Source: Salminus brasiliensis (Eukaryota > Chordata > Actinopteri > Characiformes > Bryconidae). Taken from it: a stretch of 64,000 nt of DNA. Each line of letters begins with the position of its first letter. The stretch's first letter is position 1. The stretch covers positions 18,747,490 through 18,811,489 of the forward strand of contig NC_132899.1 in NCBI RefSeq assembly GCF_030463535.1, written 5' to 3'. The translations under genes and the position numbers were made by a program. Below, in pieces: positions 60,961 to 64,000 of the stretch. Under the pieces are notes generated by a model that ran no database searches, was not told the origin of the DNA, and saw only the letters and a list, made by a program, of their open reading frames with translations.

Positions 60961-63463
60961 CTCTGATGAGTTGATCAGATTCTGTGTGACACTTCTGATG
61001 CATAAAGACCTCCTGGCTGTCAGTGAGGGTAGTCTAATTGAGAGAGCTGACTTAACCACACTTTTAAAATGATTTTTGCCTCCACTCTCTCTGTGTGAAG
61101 ACCGCGACTGCACATGGAATATAATCTCTTGCTTAGACAATGGCGGTGCCTAATGGGACTGTGGGAAATGTTCCAAAGAGTCAAACCTTGCATCAGACAC
61201 ACACATATACACACATACACATACACACAACCCCCTGCTACCCTGCTTCCCGCTGGCCTCATGAATGGTAGTGACTGTGCTTACCCTATTTCACTTTGCT
61301 TTTCATAACCGGTTCCTCTCCCTCCCTCACAATCGCTCTTACCTCACTTAGATTATGTAATGCTCATTTTGCAGTATAAGAAAAGACCATCTGGAACTGT
61401 TATGCATACTTCATACGGGTACCTGGACCTAAGCATGGGAAATAGATTGACCCTAGACCCTTAAAAGACATGTTAATGATACTTTCTCAACTGAATATGA
61501 AAAGAACAAATGACCTGTTGATTATCTAAAATCAGAAAATTAATACTATTATTATCATATGTTTAAATAAAAACAAAAAATAGGAAATGAAAATGTTGGA
61601 CCACGGGCAAGCTTTCTAAGTTTGTTGTTAACTTTTTTGTGTGCTGCACTTAATCAGCATTGCTATAGTATATAATAATTTGACCTCATAGTGCCGCTTA
61701 CAGTGAGCTCTAAAATTCTCAAGTGGCTGTCAGTTGTATCAAATATGCCTGCTCAAATTGCTGTCAGTGGACAATGGGACCAATTTATCAGATTTAAACA
61801 GTGTGGGAAATGACATATATATGTGAGCACAGCATTTAATATGATGTAATTCTAGATGAAACTACAATACCTGGAAGATCCTGACAACTTTTTCAGTTGT
61901 CCTTTTGTCTTATACATTTACATTTACATTTACGGCATTTAGACTTACAAAAGTGCTTTGCTATTTACCCAAGAAAAACGTTAGCTAGTTAGAATAGACT
62001 AATACCAACTATACTTATATAACTTATACCAACTATACACTAGAAGAAAGAAAGTACTTTTAAAAGACTAAAATCTTACACACTCTTACATCTAAAGACC
62101 GTTTGTCATTACACTCAGATGATTTTGAGAATCTTGCCGGGTCACTATTTGCAAGACTGCAACTACGTTCCTTTTGAGATTATTCCCATCACACTCTTGG
62201 TGTATATTTACAAGAACAGAAACTGTTGAACAATGGAGCAGAAACATAAGCAGCTTTTGCCCACAGCTGATTGCTTGTGCAGTTGTTTGTTGGGCGGGGA
62301 GATGCCGCAGAATGTGGACACGACCCTGGTTAGCAAGGTGCGTCCTGTTCGATACTGGAGAGTGCTCACCCATTGGTTTTTTACAATGTCCACGTCACAG
62401 TTTTCATGAGCTGATGCTAAAAACTTGTGACAGTATTAAACACAGTTGATTTTAACAGCAAGATGAGAAAAGGACTCAGTTAAGACATCTCTCCGGATCA
62501 CCTTACACTAAAACGTTGGCGGGAGCACGCTGCAACTCAAGCAAGATTTGCGTGATTTTATTGTGATATTGGAAGTTCAACTAAATCTAGAACTGTGAAC
62601 TCAAAGATTGATCTTTAAGTCTAGCACAATCGAATAAAGTTAACAAAACAGAAACGTCTAATTCAGATAAATCAGATAAATAACAAAATCAAATTTTGTC
62701 CCCAGTCCGTTCTGATTATTTAAAAAAAAAAAATCTTTGTTTTAAGCATAAAAACTAACATGTGAAATACAACCTGCCACATTACACATTCAGAAATTAA
62801 TAAAATGAAGAATTGTGTTTTGAATTCTCATTTGAATATGAAATGAACAGACTGTACATTGATTATACTTGTAACAGTTTCATTTTTCTGATATGTGCCA
62901 AGTTGGAACAGACACAGTGCAACAGTATTGCCATGTTTAGACAATAATTTAGAATCACTTCACAGGGAAATATTTATTATTTTGTTTTTATTTAGTGAAA
63001 CGTGCAACTACTTACTGTTCTTTTAGTACAATTCCTGTAATCTGTTCAGGAATGCTTTAGCACAAAAATGATATCATATTGTCATATACCCACACCTCTG
63101 TCTGGACCCCTGTTGTAGGTAGTCCTTCGTACCACAGACTGCATCAATACCTTATAGACCACTCAGACATCAATAGACAAATAGACAACAGAAAGAGATC
63201 TTGAAAGACCTGTAATTGAAAATGCACTTCTACAACTCTTCCGTTTCCCTATCAGGTATAAAATGATCTCAGAGTTCACGTGGCCAAACCATGACCTGCC
63301 ATCGGACCGTGAGGCAGTGAAGCGTCTGCTGCAGGGATGCGGCTTTGAGCACGATGTGGCCTACGGCAAGACCAAAGTGTTCATCCGAACGCCTCGCACC
63401 ATTTTCAGCCTAGAGGAGCTGAGAGCTGACATGGTGCAGAGGATCGTCCTCTTTCTGCAAAAG
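12170..63463 (+). CDS. myo1d: Unconventional myosin-Id motor domain (first 16 coding exons, 3' end outside the window)
   Basis: Sixteen exons with GT/AG introns join without a frame break into 707 residues, matching the vertebrate Myo1d motor from [17 protein letters not shown] to the start of the neck. The P-loop GESGAGKT is at residues 102-109, the switch I NxNSSR region at about 154-161, switch II DIYGFE at 383-388, and the actin-binding and converter region runs to RIVLFLQK at 700-707. Family members are close to 1000 residues, so about 300 residues (IQ motifs and TH1 lipid-binding tail) lie beyond the right edge. Myosin-Id is a monomeric, membrane-associated actin motor. In zebrafish and frog it is required for left-right asymmetry. 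Identity to Myo1d rather than its paralogue Myo1g rests on segments such as IIEVKNYD and GKVTDEMF. All catalytic motifs are intact and no exon is missing. Confidence 0.95.
13331..13352. repeat. (TG)n microsatellite
   Basis: Eleven TG units in intron 1 of myo1d. Confidence 0.9.
14505..14720 (+). repeat. Dispersed repeat, inverted copy of 34795-34965
   Basis: Contains gaaacccttcgcaaa, tgatgtaacgtta, the ggttagcattagctaggttg block and gcaaactgttgctataattg. The reverse complements of these blocks occur in the same order at 34795-34965. The family name is unknown to me. Confidence 0.6.
15300..15560 (-). repeat. Probable relative of the ggctrggcratatggt repeat family, degenerate
   Basis: AT-rich stretch with repeated caatatg / aatattg motifs, closing with gcgacatcacccaccctg-like sequence. 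It resembles, on the opposite strand, the better copies at 28424-28660 and 59858-60183. Weakly supported. Confidence 0.3.
20764..20811. repeat. (CA)n microsatellite
   Basis: About 24 CA units interrupted by one TA. Confidence 0.95.
21530..22020. repeat. Degenerate minisatellite, tagcaaccacc unit
   Basis: About 490 bp of imperfect repeats built from catagcaaccacctagcaac and shorter variants, with spacers such as ccctggatat. The repeats are too diverged to give one copy number. An antisense open frame of 67 codons here comes from the repeat and is not a gene. Confidence 0.85.
22520..22860. mobile_element. Tc1-like transposon remnant
   Basis: Short blocks typical of the end of a Tc1 transposase gene survive, such as ggtgacagcatcatgttgtg, with scattered related sequence around them. 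Stops and gaps break any frame. Confidence 0.45.
23755..23945. repeat. Palindromic MITE of the ggttcctt type, copy 2
   Basis: The halves cttcaatttgaaactgtgga and ccagttttaaattgaagaaa are near reverse complements. In the middle, cttaaggtgcc and caccttaagagg form a further inverted pair. It is closely related to 7462-7625. Confidence 0.65.
24227..24966. mobile_element. hAT-like non-autonomous element with TAGGGATG ends
   Basis: Begins TAGGGATGTTCCC and ends GGGACATCCCTA, inverted termini with one extra base in the left arm. The length is about 740 bp with no transposase frame. The TAGGG start suggests hAT, but no clear 8-bp target duplication is visible. Confidence 0.6.
25653..25695. repeat. 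(CA)n microsatellite
   Basis: About 20 CA units in myo1d intron 1. Confidence 0.95.
28082..28144. repeat. Compound (TA)n(TG)n microsatellite
   Basis: About ten TA units pass straight into about twenty TG units. Confidence 0.95.
28424..28660 (+). repeat. Dispersed AT-rich repeat starting gggctggacgatatggt
   Basis: Shares gtacagtaatttgtactcaa, ctgctgcactccatccaa-like and cacgata motifs in order with 59858-60183. The class is unknown. It is probably a non-autonomous DNA element. Confidence 0.6.
29405..29735 (+). mobile_element. tRNA-derived SINE (family 2), degenerate
   Basis: A B-box-like gtcgaatcctggg is followed by gcgcaattggccttgctct, ctgcatcagcagcagttcaa and ggaggagacatgtgctagtc. These blocks are typical of a SINE common in fish. 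The same blocks recur at about 6.4, 50.8 and 55.3 kb. Confidence 0.7.
30397..30460 (+). repeat. 21-bp stem inverted repeat with 22-nt spacer
   Basis: The arm at 30397-30417 pairs with 30440-30460 at 20 of 21 positions, and the single exception would be a G-U pair in a + strand transcript. The spacer is 30418-30439. Part of the spacer and right arm (agaatcatgcacagataaat) is repeated directly about 42 bp further on, at 30464. It could be a by-product of local duplication or a structured RNA. Nothing shows expression. Confidence 0.7.
31224..31260. repeat. Short tandem repeat, 13-bp unit x3
   Basis: aaggcagccgggg occurs almost three times in a row in intron 1 of myo1d. Confidence 0.85.
33118..33440 (+). 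repeat. Dispersed teleost repeat with ttttccttgccactgtt core
   Basis: Contains ggttcctctgaaggtttctt, ggagtttttccttgccactg and gtgtaaagctgctttgtgac, a sequence found widely in fish genomes. It closes with an AT-rich aaataaatttctatttgaa tail. The class is not established here. Confidence 0.6.
34795..34965 (-). repeat. Dispersed repeat, inverted copy of 14505-14720
   Basis: Contains gcaacagtttgctaaccc, acaacctagcgaacactaac and cgaagggttttaaaa, the reverse complement of the 14.5 kb copy. The two copies lie about 20 kb apart in opposite orientation inside one intron. Confidence 0.6.
35468..35676 (+). CDS. myo1d: myo1d exon 2 (residues 32-101)
   Basis: Encodes [20 protein letters not shown] through DTCIVISG, the N-terminal motor subdomain leading into the P-loop. 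The acceptor is CCTCAG, the donor G|GTCAGT, and the exon ends in phase 1. Confidence 0.95.
36419..36445. repeat. Poly-T tract
   Basis: An uninterrupted run of about 27 T in intron 2 of myo1d. Confidence 0.9.
36565..36611. repeat. (GT)n microsatellite
   Basis: About 23 GT units in intron 2 of myo1d. Confidence 0.95.
37124..37161 (+). repeat. myo1d: 38-base poly-T tract before the exon 3 acceptor
   Basis: An uninterrupted T run forms the polypyrimidine tract of the acceptor at 37171-37172. Exon 3, which carries the P-loop, begins 11 bases after the run. Confidence 0.9.
37173..37266 (+). CDS. myo1d: myo1d exon 3 (residues 102-132), P-loop
   Basis: Encodes [20 protein letters not shown] and onward to RAEVE. 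The ATP-binding P-loop is intact. Ends in phase 2 at AG|GTGAGT. Confidence 0.96.
37835..38490 (+). mobile_element. L1-like LINE fragment (end of ORF2 and 3' UTR)
   Basis: A broken frame reads like the last part of a fish L1 ORF2: GDESVLPE, then [15 protein letters not shown], with in-frame stops. It is followed by a tail including a G-rich ggggtgggaatgttgggggt stretch and tgtaatcggacagaaacg, as in L1 3' UTRs. It is 5'-truncated and dead, inside intron 3 of myo1d. Confidence 0.5.
39665..39830 (+). CDS. myo1d: myo1d exon 4 (residues 133-188), switch I
   Basis: Encodes [20 protein letters not shown], then [19 protein letters not shown] and [11 protein letters not shown]. The switch I asparagine-serine-serine-arginine block is intact. 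Phase 2 in, phase 0 out. Confidence 0.96.
39943..39996 (+). CDS. myo1d: myo1d exon 5 (residues 189-206)
   Basis: Eighteen codons, [18 protein letters not shown]. The intron ahead is only 112 bp. Phase 0 at both ends. Confidence 0.95.
40510..40680. repeat. Dispersed repeat with tcctggagttctgcacc core
   Basis: Contains gcagggattcccaatgctag, ggagttctgcaccatggggg and acctggatctggtgtgttag, a block of a kind often seen in fish non-autonomous hAT elements. Assignment is from general resemblance only. Confidence 0.4.
41619..41714 (+). CDS. myo1d: myo1d exon 6 (residues 207-238)
   Basis: Thirty-two codons from [17 protein letters not shown] to YIKVGGMVK. This is one of the more variable parts of the motor. 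Phase 0 at both ends. Confidence 0.93.
43147..43560 (-). mobile_element. MITE, CACTATATGGACAAAA family, copy 3
   Basis: The left end tatgtccaaatgtttgtgga matches the right terminus of the 10.4 kb copy in reverse complement. The inner blocks ctactttaagttgcacccat, gtattggcaatagaatagga and ctccatccaatacttttggg are shared. The far end is lost near 43560. Confidence 0.7.
43996..44112 (+). CDS. myo1d: myo1d exon 7 (residues 239-277)
   Basis: Thirty-nine codons, [20 protein letters not shown] through [12 protein letters not shown]. Phase 0 at both ends. Confidence 0.96.
44316..44519 (+). CDS. myo1d: myo1d exon 8 (residues 278-345)
   Basis: Sixty-eight codons from [18 protein letters not shown] to [11 protein letters not shown]. 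The closing DALAK is the conserved landmark used to place the actin-binding (TEDS) loop upstream of it. Phase 0 at both ends. Confidence 0.96.
44817..45330 (+). mobile_element. Tc1/mariner-like transposon remnant A
   Basis: Starts with a terminus-like aaaaaattatgaccactctg, then carries decayed transposase sequence including caacagggtgtttgttgtac, aaggctcattgatgcat and acagtgcattgcaccctgct. It is related to 58560-58776. The frame is broken many times and the 3' part is deleted. It contains a perfect 15-bp inverted repeat at 44865-44901. Confidence 0.6.
45468..45491. repeat. (CAT)n microsatellite
   Basis: Eight CAT units in intron 8 of myo1d. Confidence 0.9.
45727..45872 (+). CDS. myo1d: myo1d exon 9 (residues 346-394), switch II
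   Basis: Encodes [37 protein letters not shown] and [11 protein letters not shown]. Switch II is intact. Ends in phase 2 at AG|GTAAAA. Confidence 0.96.
45961..46075 (+). CDS. myo1d: myo1d exon 10 (residues 394-432)
   Basis: Encodes [20 protein letters not shown] and onward to REGIPWKH, the near-invariant relay-helix region. The intron ahead is 88 bp. Confidence 0.96.
46250..46420 (+). CDS. myo1d: myo1d exon 11 (residues 433-489)
   Basis: Fifty-seven codons from [19 protein letters not shown] through [16 protein letters not shown] to HYTSRK. Phase 0 at both ends, followed by the 10.7 kb intron. Confidence 0.96.
48330..48580 (+). mobile_element. Tc1-like transposon remnant B (internal transposase piece)
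   Basis: An 80-codon open frame still reads like a Tc1 transposase: [29 protein letters not shown], and [12 protein letters not shown]. The first segment (5' region) joins directly to the later catalytic region, so a middle section is missing. The ends were not found. Confidence 0.7.
49240..50460. other. GC-richer unique stretch in intron 11
   Basis: Contains several CpG-bearing blocks (agagagtcggagcgagagag near 49270, ccggcgcgtgctgcagagag near 50391) in otherwise AT-rich intron. No exon is recognisable. It could be a regulatory element or an alternative promoter, but nothing proves it. Confidence 0.25.
50690..50965 (-). mobile_element. tRNA-derived SINE (family 2), minus strand
   Basis: Read on the - strand it starts gctcccaagtggcacagcca (A-box-like), followed by ggtttgatccctgg (B box), an acccctttgc-free body and an ctaatcactcagaacaatgg block. 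Order and spacing match the other family-2 copies, but it is diverged. Confidence 0.45.
51648..51694. repeat. Short relative of the 9.2 kb palindromic element
   Basis: ggatcaaatctagtcttgga followed by ctaaact matches one arm of the element at 9230-9636. No second arm was found. Confidence 0.35.
53599..53617. repeat. Poly-A tract
   Basis: An uninterrupted run of about 19 A in intron 11. Confidence 0.9.
54741..54815. repeat. (CT)n followed by (CA)n microsatellite
   Basis: An imperfect CT run leads into about 21 CA units. Confidence 0.95.
55238..55490 (+). mobile_element. tRNA-derived SINE (family 2), degenerate
   Basis: Carries agcgatgctgtatcagcggc, cagttcgaaaagagttgatg and cacgtgttggagaagacctg, matching the body of the 29.4 kb copy. 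The tRNA-like head is decayed. Confidence 0.55.
56120..56415 (+). mobile_element. Well-preserved tRNA-derived SINE (family 1)
   Basis: Has a clear pol III promoter: the A box TGGCTCAGCCG at 56131-56141 and the B box GGTTCGATTCC at 56175-56185. Then come a conserved body with cactgttgggcccttgagca and ggcgctggagttggctgccc, a GT-rich spacer, and a 3' part with gatgggttaaatgcggagga. It is about 295 bp. It looks younger than the family-2 copies. The tRNA-like head is part of a SINE, not a tRNA gene. Confidence 0.85.
56578..56652. repeat. (CT)n microsatellite
   Basis: About 75 bp of CT with a few CC interruptions, followed by a short CA run. Confidence 0.95.
57085..57155 (+). CDS. myo1d: myo1d exon 12 (residues 490-513)
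   Basis: Encodes [20 protein letters not shown] and GDV, with the codon for the last valine split. Acceptor CCACAG, donor GT|GTAAGT. Confidence 0.95.
57320..57420 (+). repeat. Short dispersed repeat, pair of 59505-59600
   Basis: gtgtaattgaccagtagagc, cagttagtagccaggttacg and taaggctcctgtgtg recur with changes near 59.5 kb. The two copies flank exons 13-15. Confidence 0.5.
57927..58001 (+). CDS. myo1d: myo1d exon 13 (residues 513-538)
   Basis: Encodes [20 protein letters not shown] and LLYN. The CT-rich run upstream serves as polypyrimidine tract. Phase 2 at both ends. Confidence 0.95.
58107..58239 (+). CDS. myo1d: myo1d exon 14 (residues 538-582)
   Basis: Encodes [34 protein letters not shown] and LVENLASK. 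The intron ahead is 105 bp. Ends in phase 0. Confidence 0.96.
58560..58776 (+). mobile_element. Tc1/mariner-like transposon remnant C
   Basis: Carries caacagggccatgggcacct, aaggctcattgatgcatgca and gaagactagccggtctgatt. It then jumps to a terminus tggttttaatgttctgcctg with atcaatgta. Most of the middle is deleted. It belongs to the same element type as 44817-45330. Confidence 0.65.
58819..58985 (+). CDS. myo1d: myo1d exon 15 (residues 583-638)
   Basis: Encodes [20 protein letters not shown], then [20 protein letters not shown] and RQTYPRF. This is the SH1-helix and converter region and is highly conserved. Ends in phase 2. Confidence 0.96.
59505..59600 (+). repeat. Short dispersed repeat, pair of 57320-57420
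   Basis: gctgtaattaacagatagag, cagttagtaaccaggtaacg and aggtagcgctcctctgtg parallel the 57.3 kb copy in the same orientation. Confidence 0.5.
59858..60183 (+). repeat. Dispersed AT-rich repeat starting agggctaggcaatttggt
   Basis: Runs from agggctaggcaatttggtaa, through gagtacagtaatttttgttc, to a gtcatattgccccgcccctt end. It is homologous to 28424-28660. A stray end (tcatattgcccagccca) also lies near 54152. Confidence 0.65.
60909..60959. repeat. (CA)n microsatellite
   Basis: About 25 uninterrupted CA units in intron 15 of myo1d. Confidence 0.95.
63256..63463 (+). CDS. myo1d: myo1d exon 16 (residues 638-707)
   Basis: Encodes [40 protein letters not shown] and [15 protein letters not shown], the end of the converter and the junction with the neck. 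The donor AAG|GTGAGA is at 63464. IQ motifs should begin in the next exon, past the window edge. Confidence 0.96.
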
Positions 63464-63481
63464 GTGAGAATCTTACTCTCA

Positions 63482-63500
63482 TACACACACACACACACAC
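63482..63500. repeat. (CA)n microsatellite
   Basis: Nine CA units just after the exon 16 donor. Confidence 0.9.
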
Positions 63501-64000
63501 CGTATCAAACAGCCTTAGATACTTAATGCAAGTGCTGTCAAGGTTAATCAGTTCAAAAAAGTCTTCTGGATAAATTGGATTACTTGATAGGTTTAATGAT
63601 GATTTGACTATTTTAGTAAAGATTTTTAAATATAAGGGACATAAGAGACATAAGGGACCATAAGGTTTAAAGAAGTGGATATAAAGGTTCTTTGCCAATT
63701 TAAAGGTTCTTTACACTTGCAGAATTTTTTTTTTTATATAAAACTATAAATGGATTTATATGGATTTAATTGGCATCACTCAAACAACATGGTTCATTAT
63801 TTACGCCTCTATTTTTAAAAAATCTATTATTCAATTATCAAAATAACTGTTATAATAATCAATAAAAAAAAGCAATAAAAAAGTTTTTTTATAAAGTATC
63901 TTTATAAAGTATCTGCCGCTCAAATCTTTCCAGGGTTCCTTGTGTGCATGAACACACATGCCCCACACCCAAACACATGTACGCATACAAACAAAAACAA
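63501..64000 (+). other. myo1d: Start of myo1d intron 16
   Basis: AT-rich intron to the window edge, with a ttaaaggttctttac block near 63700 typical of the small palindromic repeats in this genome. No exon is visible. Confidence 0.7.

Larger units (their letters stand above)
58986..63255 (+). other. myo1d: myo1d intron 15 (about 4.3 kb)
   Basis: No exon was found. It contains the short repeat near 59.5 kb, a dispersed repeat at 59858-60183, a (CA)n tract and an atttacatttacatttacgg block near 61916, which is a common fish dispersed motif. Confidence 0.85.

Noticed and set aside
12170..63463. Identity as myo1g instead of myo1d
   Set aside because: The N-terminus [17 protein letters not shown] and segments around switch II and GKVTDEMF fit Myo1d, and Myo1g differs there.

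Overview
The window is vertebrate nuclear DNA, almost certainly from a ray-finned fish. It has split genes with GT/AG introns, many (CA)n, (GT)n and (CT)n microsatellites, tRNA-derived SINEs, decayed Tc1-like transposons, palindromic MITEs and an L1-like scrap. The repeat flavour suggests an ostariophysan (characin, catfish or electric-fish relative), but that is an inference from memory of such repeats, not a test. Nearly all open frames in the window lie in introns or repeats and are not genes.

Two genes are well supported, both on the + strand. (1) From about 5.3 to 10.2 kb lies a seven-exon gene for a secreted protein of 403 residues: signal peptide, short coiled-coil stalk, acidic linker, eight-cysteine D8C domain of the uromodulin/GP2/OIT3 type, a reduced four-cysteine EGF-like piece, and a C-terminal C1q domain. 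A TATA box and a short leader exon precede it. This domain combination is the most unusual thing here. (2) From 12.17 kb to beyond the right edge runs myo1d (unconventional myosin-Id). Sixteen coding exons join without a frame break into 707 residues, the complete motor domain up to the start of the neck. The IQ and tail exons lie outside the window.

Layout: 0-5.3 kb is mostly non-coding, with one doubtful membrane-segment exon near 0.6 kb, a LINE scrap and a MITE. 5.3-10.2 kb is the D8C-C1q gene, with a SINE and two large palindromic elements in its introns. 10.2-12.2 kb is intergenic, with a well-preserved 425-bp MITE flanked by TA, then the GC-richer 5' region of myo1d. 12.3-35.5 kb is the very large first intron of myo1d, holding repeats, a minisatellite and a striking hairpin. 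35.5-46.4 kb holds exons 2-11. 46.4-57.1 kb is a second large intron with a GC-richer stretch and an intact-looking SINE. 57.1-63.5 kb holds exons 12-16.

The two genes have no obvious functional link. One product is secreted, the other is a cytoplasmic actin motor known in fish for left-right patterning. Repeat boundaries below are approximate because they were read by eye.
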